From Nostocoides sp. (GTDB lineage Bacteria > Actinomycetota > Actinomycetes > Actinomycetales > Dermatophilaceae): DNA of 32,016 nucleotides. Location of the stretch: positions 1 to 32,016 of the forward strand of contig JAICMC010000007.1 of NCBI GenBank assembly GCA_025929465.1, written 5' to 3'. The notes under the pieces are model-generated. The model was not told the origin of the DNA, did no database searches, and saw nothing but the letters and a program-made list of their open reading frames with translations. Below are positions 16,369-23,065 of this stretch, one piece after another. Position 1 is the stretch's first letter. Every line of letters starts with the position of its first letter. The translations under genes and the position numbers were made by a program.

Positions 16369-17874
16369 GTGACCGCGCCGCTTGCCACGTCGCCTCGCCG
16401 TGCACCTCGCCGGCTTCCGGTCCCGTGGCCGGTGCTGCTCGTGGCGGGCCTCATGCTGGTCCTGCTGCTTGCCGTGTCCGGCGCGTACGGCTTCCACGGA
16501 GACGAGATGTACTACGTCGTCGCCGGACGACACCCGGCCTTCGGTTACGTCGACCAGCCGCCGCTCACCCCCCTCCTCTCCGCCGGGTCGGTCGCCGTCC
16601 TCGGCGTGACAGCCACAGCGGTGCGCGTACTGCCCGCCCTGGAGATGGCGGTCATCGTCGTTCTCGTCGGGCTCACGGCTGGTGACCTCGGCGGCTCCCG
16701 CCGGGCCCAGGTGCTGGCCGCCGTCACCGCCGCCCTGTCCGGCTACCTCGGCGCCGGTCACCTGGACACCACCACCGACGCCGACCTGCTCGCGTGGGCG
16801 GTCATCGTCTGGCTCGTCGTGAAGCTGCTTGCCGGCGGTGACCGGCGGCTGTGGCTGGCCGTCGGCGGCACCGCGGGGATCGGGTTGGAGAACAAGGACA
16901 CGCTGCTCTTCCTCGCCGCGGGCCTGGCCGTCGGGCTGGTCGTCTCCCGTCGGTGGGACGTCATCGGCTCCCCCTGGGCGTGGGCTGCGCCGGCCATCGC
17001 GCTCCTCCTCTGGGCCCCCAACCTCGTCTGGGAGCAGCGCAACGGGTGGCCGCAGCTCATCATGGCAGCCCAGATCGCCGGGTATGCCGCCGACAACCGC
17101 GCGCAGATCCTGCCCCTGCTCTGGCTGTTCACCGGCCCGCTCCTCTTCCCGGTCAGCGCCGCGGGGCTGGTCTGGGTGCTGTGCTCGAAGGCGGCCAGGC
17201 CGTGGCGTCCGATCGGGGTGGCCAGCGTCGTCGCGCTGGCGCTGGTCGTCGTCACCGGCGGCAAGGCCTACTACGCGATCGGTACCGCCCCGCTCCTCAT
17301 GGCGGCCGGGGCGACCGTGACGGACCGATGGCTGGCGCGGGGACATCGCCGCATCAGGCTCGCAGGGTTCGGCACAGCCGCGGTGCTCTCCGGCATCGTC
17401 GTCACGTTCCTCACCCTGCCGATCCTCCCGCTCGCGGCCTACGCACGCAGCGGCCTCCCCGCCGCGGTGCCGGACACCGCCGACCAGGTCGGCTGGCCGC
17501 AGTTCGTCGCCACCGTGACACGTGTGGTCACCGCCCTGCCCCCGTCCGAGCGAGACCGGGCGGTGATCCTCGGCGATGACTACAGCGAGGCCAGCCCGCT
17601 CGTCCTCCTGGACGCGGGCCTTCCGCCGGTCTACTCGGGACACAACGCCTACTGGGACTGGGGACCTCCGCCCACCTCTCGGACGGTCGTCGTGCACGTC
17701 GGGGACTGGCGACCGACCGACTGGTCCCGGTTCTTCGTCGGCTGCCACGACGTGGCCCACATCGACAACGGGTTCGGGATCGACAACGCCGAGCAGGGCA
17801 AGGCCATCTCGGTCTGCACCGGCCTGCGCGAGCCGTGGCGCGCGATCTGGCCGGCGCTTCGCACGATCAGCTGA
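16369..17874 (+). CDS. Membrane glycosyltransferase, family 39 (GT-C fold)
   Basis: 501 residues from a GTG 7 bases after the ligase stop. The first periplasmic loop contains GFHGDEMYYVVAGRHPAFGY followed by VDQPPLTPLL. These are the acidic and aromatic residues characteristic of the PMT/ArnT/GT39 group, whose Asp-Glu pair is catalytic. About ten transmembrane helices follow, then a C-terminal extracytoplasmic domain of about 130 residues (DRAVILGDDYSEASPLVLLD). It uses a polyprenyl-phosphate sugar to glycosylate a lipid or protein outside the membrane. Its link with the preceding catabolic genes is unclear; it may only share their transcript. Confidence 0.85.
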   Translation: MTAPLATSPRRAPRRLPVPWPVLLVAGLMLVLLLAVSGAYGFHGDEMYYVVAGRHPAFGYVDQPPLTPLLSAGSVAVLGVTATAVRVLPALEMAVIVVLVGLTAGDLGGSRRAQVLAAVTAALSGYLGAGHLDTTTDADLLAWAVIVWLVVKLLAGGDRRLWLAVGGTAGIGLENKDTLLFLAAGLAVGLVVSRRWDVIGSPWAWAAPAIALLLWAPNLVWEQRNGWPQLIMAAQIAGYAADNRAQILPLLWLFTGPLLFPVSAAGLVWVLCSKAARPWRPIGVASVVALALVVVTGGKAYYAIGTAPLLMAAGATVTDRWLARGHRRIRLAGFGTAAVLSGIVVTFLTLPILPLAAYARSGLPAAVPDTADQVGWPQFVATVTRVVTALPPSERDRAVILGDDYSEASPLVLLDAGLPPVYSGHNAYWDWGPPPTSRTVVVHVGDWRPTDWSRFFVGCHDVAHIDNGFGIDNAEQGKAISVCTGLREPWRAIWPALRTIS

Positions 17875-17878
17875 GACC

Positions 17879-17975
17879 GGCCGCTACCGGCGGCTTCCGG
17901 AGCCCACCCACCTGACCGAGCCGGGAGGCCGCTACCGCCCGGCCTCCCGAGCCCACCCACCTGACCGAGCCGGGA
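17879..17975. repeat. Two direct copies of a 48-bp repeat
   Basis: Copy A is 17879-17926 and copy B 17927-17975. Each starts GGCCGCTACC and ends with CCCACCCACCTGACCGAGCC plus GGGA. The middle differs by a few bases. It starts five bases after the stop of the membrane glycosyltransferase and runs directly into the inverted repeat at 17974, so it is part of one repeat island. I see no coding function. Confidence 0.85.
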
Positions 17976-18044
17976 CTGAACACCCGACACGCGGCATACG
18001 GCGGGGTGCCGTTTCGCGAAATGCCGCGTGTCGGGTGTTCAGTC
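17974..18044. repeat. Perfect 24-bp inverted repeat (large hairpin)
   Basis: The left arm is 17974-17997 and the right arm 18021-18044, perfectly complementary over 24 bases with a 23-base loop. The left arm begins GACTGAACACCCGACACG. Inside the loop ACGGC and GCCGT form a further 5-bp stem. The left arm includes most of a CGGCATAC copy at 17992-17999. It may end transcription from the upstream operon or be a mobile REP-like element. Confidence 0.9.
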
Positions 18045-18144
18045 GGCCGGGCGGGGCGCGGGTGCCGCATGTCGGGTGTTCAGTCGCCCGGGCGGGGTGC
18101 GGGATGCCGCGTGTCGGGTGTTCAGTCGGCCGGGCGGGGTGCGG
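18022..18144. repeat. Three tandem copies of a 41-42-bp repeat
   Basis: Copies start at 18022, 18063 and 18105. Each begins TGCCGCGTGTCGGGTGTTCA (the second has one change, GCAT for GCGT) and continues into a G-rich half with CCGGGCGGGG. The first 23 bases of each copy equal the right arm of the 24-bp inverted repeat. The array lies between two plus-strand genes and is noncoding by appearance. It differs from CRISPR because the copies are adjacent, without unique spacers. Confidence 0.9.
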
Positions 18145-18172
18145 ATCCCGTATGCCGGGGTGCGGGGGATGC

Positions 18173-18189
18173 GGCATACGCTCTGCACC
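18173..18189 (+). promoter_or_regulatory. Candidate leaderless promoter of gabT
   Basis: TACGCT at 18177-18182 fits an actinobacterial TANNNT -10 box. Its first T is 13 bases before the A of the ATG at 18190, so transcription would start at or one base before the start codon. There is no Shine-Dalgarno sequence. The -10 overlaps CGGCATAC. A second copy in the opposite orientation is at 18150-18157. No clear -35 is visible. Confidence 0.5.
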
Positions 18190-19533
18190 ATGAGCAGCAT
18201 CGAGCAGAAGCGCGTCCTGGCCACCGCGATCCCCGGCCCGAAGAGCCAGGCCCTCCACGAGCGCAAGGTGGCAGCGGTGTCCGCGGGTGTCGGTGTGGGC
18301 CTGCCCGTCTACGTCGAGCGGGCCGGCGGCGGCATCCTCGTCGACGTCGACGGCAACCAGCTCATCGACTTCGGCTCCGGGATCGCCGTCACCACCGTCG
18401 GCAACGCCGCGCCCCGGGTCGTCGAGCGGGTGCAGCAGCAGGTGGCCGACTTCACCCACACCTGCTTCATGGTCACGCCGTATGCCGAGTACCTCCAGGT
18501 CGCGGAGGCACTCAACGAGCTGACCCCCGGCGACCACGAGAAGCGCAGCGCCCTGTTCAACTCCGGCGCGGAGGCGGTCGAGAACGCCGTCAAGATCGCG
18601 CGCTACTTCACCGGCCGGCAGGCGGTCGTCGCGTTCGACCACGCCTACCACGGGCGGACCAACCTGACGATGGGCCTCACCGCCAAGAACATGCCGTACA
18701 AGCACAAGTTCGGCCCCTTCGCGGGGGAGATCTACCGGGCCCCCATGAGCTATCCGTTCCGCTGGCCGGGCGGGCCGGCCGACTGCGCCAAGGAGTCCTT
18801 CGACGTCTTCACCTCGATGGTCCATGCGCAGGTCGGCGAGGACAACGTGGCGGCCGTCATCATCGAGCCGATCCAGGGCGAGGGCGGCTTCATCGTCCCC
18901 GCCCCCGGCTTCCTCGCCCAGGTGAGCGAGTGGTGCACGGCCCACGGGATCCTGCTCATCGCCGACGAGGTCCAGACGGGGTTCTGCCGCACGGGGGACT
19001 GGTTCGCGTGCGACTTCGAGCAGGTCGTCCCCGACCTGATCACGACGGCCAAGGGGATGGCCGGCGGCCTGCCGCTCGCCGGGGTCACCGGGCGCGCCGA
19101 GGTCATGGACGCCGTCCACGGCAGCGGCCTCGGCGGCACCTACGGGGGCAACCCGGTCGCCTGCGCTGCCGCGGTGGGCGCCATCGAGACGATGAGGGAG
19201 GAGGACCTGTGTGCCCGGGCCAAGCAGGTCGAGTCCCTGTTCCTCGGTCGGCTGCACGCCCTCGCGGACCGGTTCCCCCAGATCGGCGACATCCGCGGAC
19301 GCGGAGCGATGTTGGCCATCGAGCTGGTCAACGGTGCCGGGGACCTCACCCCCAACGCGGCGCTGACCGCGGCGGTCAACACGGCGTGCCACGCCCAGGG
19401 CCTGGTCACCCTCACCTGCGGCACCTACGGCAACGTGTTCCGGTTCCTCCCGCCGCTGGTCGCGTCCGACGAGCTGCTGACCGAGGGGCTGGACCTCTTC
19501 GAGGCGGAGTTCGTCCGGGCCGCCTCAGCGTGA
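18190..19533 (+). CDS. gabT: 4-aminobutyrate aminotransferase
   Basis: 447 residues. It transfers the amino group of 4-aminobutyrate (and probably related omega-amino acids) to 2-oxoglutarate, giving succinate semialdehyde and glutamate, with pyridoxal phosphate. LFNSGAEAVENAVKIAR binds the cofactor phosphate, IADEVQTGFCRTG holds the Asp that contacts the pyridine nitrogen, and Lys288 in TTAKGMAGG is the Schiff-base lysine. The start MSSIEQKRVLATAIPGPKSQ is typical of actinobacterial GabT. The open frame continues upstream to 18028, but only through the repeat island. No succinate-semialdehyde dehydrogenase gene is next to it. Other class III omega-aminotransferases are possible but less likely. 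Confidence 0.88.
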   Translation: MSSIEQKRVLATAIPGPKSQALHERKVAAVSAGVGVGLPVYVERAGGGILVDVDGNQLIDFGSGIAVTTVGNAAPRVVERVQQQVADFTHTCFMVTPYAEYLQVAEALNELTPGDHEKRSALFNSGAEAVENAVKIARYFTGRQAVVAFDHAYHGRTNLTMGLTAKNMPYKHKFGPFAGEIYRAPMSYPFRWPGGPADCAKESFDVFTSMVHAQVGEDNVAAVIIEPIQGEGGFIVPAPGFLAQVSEWCTAHGILLIADEVQTGFCRTGDWFACDFEQVVPDLITTAKGMAGGLPLAGVTGRAEVMDAVHGSGLGGTYGGNPVACAAAVGAIETMREEDLCARAKQVESLFLGRLHALADRFPQIGDIRGRGAMLAIELVNGAGDLTPNAALTAAVNTACHAQGLVTLTCGTYGNVFRFLPPLVASDELLTEGLDLFEAEFVRAASA

Positions 19534-19545
19534 CCTCAGCCGACC

Positions 19546-19561
19546 GGCATACGGTCCAGCC
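19546..19561 (+). promoter_or_regulatory. Candidate leaderless promoter of the DedA gene
   Basis: TACGGT at 19550-19555 lies so that its first T is 12 bases before the ATG at 19562, which places the transcription start at the start codon. The -10 is part of CGGCATAC (19545-19552). No ribosome binding site precedes the gene. It is only about 10 bases after the gabT stop, so readthrough from gabT is also possible. Confidence 0.45.
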
Positions 19562-20215
19562 ATGGTGAGCTGGATCGTCGACCACGTCCTCGGCGCGCAG
19601 CCGTGGGTGGTCTACGTGCTCGTCGGGCTCGTCGTGTTCGCCGAGGACGCCCTGTTCCTCGGGTTCGTCCTCCCTGGTGAGACCCTCGCCGTCATCGGCG
19701 GGGTGAGCGCCAGCCTCGGCCACACCGACGTCTGGGTCGTCGGCGTGGTCGTCGTCGTGGCGGCGGTCGCCGGCGACTCGGTCGGCTACGAGATCGGCCG
19801 GGTCTGGGGCACCCGGCTGGTCGGACACCGCTTCCTGGACAGCCGTCGCGAGCAGCTGGACAAGGCCCAGGACTTCCTGTGTCGCAAGGGTGGTTCGGCG
19901 GTCCTGCTCGGCCGGTGGACCGCCTTCTTCCGGGCCGTGATGCCGGCCCTGGCCGGAACGAGCCGGATGCCGTACCCGACGTTCCTCGCCTGGAACGCCG
20001 CCGGGGGGATCGCCTGGGGGGTGACGATGGTGGCGATCGGCTATCTCGCGGGCCAGTCGTACCACCGGATCGAGACGTGGGTCGGGACCGGCGGTGCGGT
20101 CGTCGTGGCGCTGGTGGTCGTCGCTGGCGTCGTCGTCTGGCAGGTCCGCCGGCATCGGGCCCAGCGTGCCGGCGGTCCTGCCGGCGCGGAGCACACCGCC
20201 GACGAGCGGCCCTGA
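19562..20215 (+). CDS. DedA family membrane protein
   Basis: 217 residues. FLGFVLPGETLAVIGG (early) is the DedA loop with the conserved Pro-Gly-Glu. GRWTAFFRAVMPALAGTSRM followed by FLAWNAAGGIAWG matches the second conserved half, including Arg residues of the reentrant helix. Four to five transmembrane helices are visible and the tail is charged. Family members are thought to help lipid-carrier flipping and membrane homeostasis under proton-motive-force dependence. This member is of usual length. Confidence 0.88.
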   Translation: MVSWIVDHVLGAQPWVVYVLVGLVVFAEDALFLGFVLPGETLAVIGGVSASLGHTDVWVVGVVVVVAAVAGDSVGYEIGRVWGTRLVGHRFLDSRREQLDKAQDFLCRKGGSAVLLGRWTAFFRAVMPALAGTSRMPYPTFLAWNAAGGIAWGVTMVAIGYLAGQSYHRIETWVGTGGAVVVALVVVAGVVVWQVRRHRAQRAGGPAGAEHTADERP

Positions 20216-20220
20216 GCGGG

Positions 20221-20811
20221 CTACCTCGTCGTCGTCGGGACGAGGCTCGGCTTCTTGGCCGGGGTGGCCCTCGGGGTGGTCCTCGGGGTCGCCGTCGGGG
20301 TGCACGCGGGAAGCGTGGAGGTCGGGGTCGGGATGGGCGCCAGGGCCTTGAACCCGTTGCCGATGACCAGGTCGACCGACGCGTCCTTGCGGCTGTCGGC
20401 GAGCTTGACAGGCCTGGCGACGAGCGCGAGCACGGACTGGACGGCCGCCTTCCCGGACGTGCCGTAGCGGACCTCGGCGGCGGCCGTGATCTTCCGCTTC
20501 AGCGGGTCGTTGGCCACGGCGCCGATGACGAAGCCGCGCTTCTTCAGCTCCGCGGCGGTCGAGGCCGCCAGGCCGTTCCGGCTGGTCGCGTTGTAGACGT
20601 TCAGCCGGCTTGGTCTGGTGAGCGCCTTGACGGTCGTGCAGGTCGGTGTCGAGCCTGCCGTGGCAGGCTCGGGGGGTTTCTTCCAGTAGGACCAGGCGAA
20701 CCAGAACGCGCCGAAGAGGGCCAGGACGACGACAAGGAGGGTGACCAGTGCCCGGCGTCGCCGGGCGCGGGCGCGGGCCGACGCGCCCGCCTCCACCATG
20801 TAGTCGCTCAC
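20221..20811 (-). CDS. LytR C-terminal-domain (LytR_C) membrane-anchored protein
   Basis: 196 residues from a GTG with GGAGGA 5 bases upstream. An arginine-rich cytosolic N-terminus (ARARARRRR) precedes one transmembrane helix (about 21-43). Residues 60-150 match LytR_C (TRPSRLNVYNATSRNGLAAS, then ELKKRGFVIGAVAND). The tail is Pro/Thr/Lys-rich and probably spans the cell wall. The catalytic LCP domain that normally precedes this domain in LytR proteins is absent. It is followed by a gap of 48 bases and the conserved 98-residue gene upstream; these two genes are often neighbours in actinobacteria. A cell-envelope role is inferred. Confidence 0.8.
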   Translation of the reverse strand: MSDYMVEAGASARARARRRRALVTLLVVVLALFGAFWFAWSYWKKPPEPATAGSTPTCTTVKALTRPSRLNVYNATSRNGLAASTAAELKKRGFVIGAVANDPLKRKITAAAEVRYGTSGKAAVQSVLALVARPVKLADSRKDASVDLVIGNGFKALAPIPTPTSTLPACTPTATPRTTPRATPAKKPSLVPTTTR

Positions 20812-20859
20812 TGACGTCCTCCGGGCCGGCGGTCGACCGTGCCGGCGACCATCTCGGAG

Positions 20860-21156
20860 TCAGTCAAGCACGAGGACCCGGGCATGCAGGGTAGGTCGCT
20901 GGTGCAACGCCGCGCGGAGCGCGCGATGCAGGCCGTCCTCGAGGTAGAGGGTGCCCTCGAAGTCCACGACGTGGGCGAACAGGTCGCCGTAGAACGTCGA
21001 GTCGTCGGCGAGCAGCTGGCCCAGGTCCAGGGTGCGCTTGGTCGTGACGAGCTCGTCGAGCCGGACCAGCCGGGGCGGCACCGCCACCCAGTCCTTGGTG
21101 GACGTCCGGCCGTGCTCCGGGTAGGGGCGGGTGTCGCCGACGGCCTTGAAGATCAC
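20860..21156 (-). CDS. Conserved actinobacterial protein with a DGLHRA motif
   Basis: 98 residues from a GTG at 21156. The pattern is compact and clearly coding: MIFKAVGDTRPYPEHGRTST, then LVTTKRTLDLGQLLADD, then DGLHRALRAAL. The DGxHR phrase resembles the ParB/Srx-type nuclease fold, but the protein lacks the rest of ParB and I do not assign a function. It appears to be leaderless (a -10-like TACATT lies 12 bases before the start). It is transcribed in the same direction as the LytR_C gene, so the two may form an operon. Confidence 0.65.
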   Translation of the reverse strand: MIFKAVGDTRPYPEHGRTSTKDWVAVPPRLVRLDELVTTKRTLDLGQLLADDSTFYGDLFAHVVDFEGTLYLEDGLHRALRAALHQRPTLHARVLVLD

Positions 21157-21172
21157 CTCGCCAATGTATGCC
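21157..21172 (-). promoter_or_regulatory. Candidate leaderless promoter of the 98-residue gene
   Basis: On the minus strand the sequence reads GGCATACATTGGCGAG and then GTG. TACATT fits a -10 box with its first T 12 bases before the start codon. It is the third intergenic copy of the octamer CGGCATAC that sits at this exact distance from a start. Confidence 0.5.
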
Positions 21173-21296
21173 GTGTGCCGCCCACCCGCCTTCGCGTCGG
21201 CCCGCCGTCAGCGGACCGTTAGCGGTGTGTTACCAACTGCACGGGCGACGCACGGGAACCCCGCCCGGTACTCCGATGCTGCCCTCGACGCCGCAT

Positions 21297-21302
21297 TAGA
21301 GT
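21297..21302 (+). promoter_or_regulatory. -10 box for a leaderless ATPase transcript
   Basis: TAGAGT lies 13 bases (first T) before the GTG at 21310 and there is no ribosome binding site in between. This is the same spacing as the other leaderless starts here, but without the octamer. Confidence 0.4.
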
Positions 21303-21309
21303 CGGCACC

Positions 21310-22893
21310 GTGACTGACAACTCAACGGGGCCCGCCTCCTCGGGCAACACCCAGATCGACGAGATCACCAAGGGCTACGCCTTCGAGGGGGCGGCGCTGG
21401 AGTTCGGGGCGGCCGTCGTGGACAAGACGGCATACCCCTCCGCCACGGTGCGGATCCCGCTGGAGGTGCTCAACCGGCACGGGCTGGTGGCCGGCGCCAC
21501 CGGCACCGGCAAGACCAAGACGCTCCAGCTGATGGCCGAGCAGCTCTCGCGGGCCGGCGTCCCGACGTTCCTCGCCGACGTCAAGGGCGACCTGTCGGGC
21601 ATCGCGACGCCGGGCACGAGCAACGACAAGATCGCGGCCCGTGCCAAGGACATCGGTGAGGACTGGACCGCCTCGGCGTTCCCGACCGAGTTCTACGCCC
21701 TCGGCGGCCTCGGCAACGGCGTCCCGGTGCGCTCGACGGTCACCTCGTTCGGCCCGACCCTGCTGGCCAAGGTGCTCGGCCTCAACGACACCCAGGAGTC
21801 CTGTCTCGGCCTGGTCTTCCACTACGCCGACGCCAAGGGCCTGTCACTGCTCGACCTGAAGGACCTGCGAGCCGTCGTGCAGTACCTCACCTCCAAGGAC
21901 GGCAAGGAGGACCTGGTGGACCTCGGCGGCCTGTCCGCCGCGACGGCCGGCGTCATCCTGCGTGAGCTGGTCACGTTCTCCGACCAGGGTGCCGACGTCT
22001 TCTTCGGCGAGCCCGAGTTCGACACGAGCGCCCTGCTGCGGACCGCATCGGACGGCCGGGGCATCGTCTCCTGCCTGGAGCTGCCGGCGGTTCAGGACAA
22101 GCCGGCGCTGTTCTCGACCTTCCTCATGTGGCTGCTCGCCGACCTGTTCCACGACCTGCCCGAGGTCGGCGACCTCGACAAGCCCAAGCTCGTCTTCTTC
22201 TTCGACGAGGCGCACCTGCTCTTCGACGGCGCGTCCAAGGACTTCCTCACCGCGATCGAGCAGACCGTCCGGCTGATCCGGTCCAAGGGCGTCGGCATCT
22301 TCTTCGTCACCCAGTCGCCCAAGGACGTGCCCGGCAACGTCCTGGCCCAGCTGTCCAACCGGGTCCAGCACGCCCTGCGCGCCTTCACCCCCGACGACGC
22401 CAAGGCCCTCAAGGCGGCCGTCTCCACCTACCCGAAGTCCGGCTACGACCTGCAGGAGCTGCTCACCTCCCTCGGGATCGGGGAGGCCGTCATCACCGTG
22501 CTCTCCGAGACCGGCGCTCCGACGCCCGTGGCGTGGACCCGGATGCGCGCGCCGGAGTCGCTCATGGCGCCGTCGACCGACGACACGATCAAGGCGGTCA
22601 TCAACGCCTCCCCGCTCAACGCGACCTACGGCACGGCGGTCGACCGCGAGTCGGCATACGAGATGCTCAACGCACGGTTGAAGGCCGCACCGGCTCCGGC
22701 ACCGGCTCCGCAGGCGCCGCCTCCGCCGTCGGCCGCGCCGCGACCGTCGGGGCGGGCGCCCAAGGAGCAGCCGAGCATGGTCGAGCAGGTCGTCCAGAGC
22801 AGCGCGTTCAAGTCGATGCTCCGCTCCGCCGGGACCGTCGTCGGCCGCGAGATCACCCGGTCGATCTTCGGCACCGCCGCCCGCCGGCGCTGA
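21310..22893 (+). CDS. DUF853/HerA-like ATPase (YjgR family)
   Basis: 527 residues from a GTG. The Walker A motif is GATGTGKT at 62-69 and Walker B is LVFFFDEAHLLF (DEAH at 299-302). FFVTQSPKDVPGNVLAQLSN is the sensor region typical of HerA/FtsK-like translocases. The C-terminus has a Pro/Ala linker (430-470) and a last conserved block (SSAFKSMLRSAGTVVGREIT) also typical of DUF853 proteins. Family members are predicted hexameric ATPases acting on nucleic acids or proteins; the biological role is not established. It starts a single-gene transcript. Confidence 0.85.
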   Translation: MTDNSTGPASSGNTQIDEITKGYAFEGAALEFGAAVVDKTAYPSATVRIPLEVLNRHGLVAGATGTGKTKTLQLMAEQLSRAGVPTFLADVKGDLSGIATPGTSNDKIAARAKDIGEDWTASAFPTEFYALGGLGNGVPVRSTVTSFGPTLLAKVLGLNDTQESCLGLVFHYADAKGLSLLDLKDLRAVVQYLTSKDGKEDLVDLGGLSAATAGVILRELVTFSDQGADVFFGEPEFDTSALLRTASDGRGIVSCLELPAVQDKPALFSTFLMWLLADLFHDLPEVGDLDKPKLVFFFDEAHLLFDGASKDFLTAIEQTVRLIRSKGVGIFFVTQSPKDVPGNVLAQLSNRVQHALRAFTPDDAKALKAAVSTYPKSGYDLQELLTSLGIGEAVITVLSETGAPTPVAWTRMRAPESLMAPSTDDTIKAVINASPLNATYGTAVDRESAYEMLNARLKAAPAPAPAPQAPPPPSAAPRPSGRAPKEQPSMVEQVVQSSAFKSMLRSAGTVVGREITRSIFGTAARRR

Positions 22894-22943
22894 GCCCCGC
22901 GCACCTGTTCGGGGTGGGGCGTCGGGGCCGCCCACGAGATCAG

Positions 22944-22975
22944 TTGACCCATGACAACTGTCATGCCTGTTGTCC
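22944..22975 (+). promoter_or_regulatory. Candidate operator and -35 box before the permease gene
   Basis: TTGACC (22944-22949) looks like a -35 box. Overlapping its end, CATGACA (22950-22956) and TGTCATG (22959-22965) form a perfect 7-bp dyad with a two-base centre. A further pair, GACAAC and GTTGTC, overlaps it with a 10-base spacer. A repressor bound here would block RNA polymerase. A plausible -10 is not obvious. Confidence 0.5.
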
Positions 22976-23065
22976 ATGTTCCGGGCGTAACGTCGAAGGG
23001 GCCACAGGTCCCATGCGTCTCGGGTGACACAGGTGCCCCATCGGGACCGGCAGACGGGAGACCTC

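Noticed and set aside
17879-18144. CRISPR array
   Set aside because: The repeat copies are directly adjacent with no unique spacers, the units are of two kinds and no cas gene is present.
17932-19392. Minus-strand open frame of 486 codons that crosses the repeat island
   Set aside because: It is antisense to gabT, and its C-terminal part is only translated repeat sequence.
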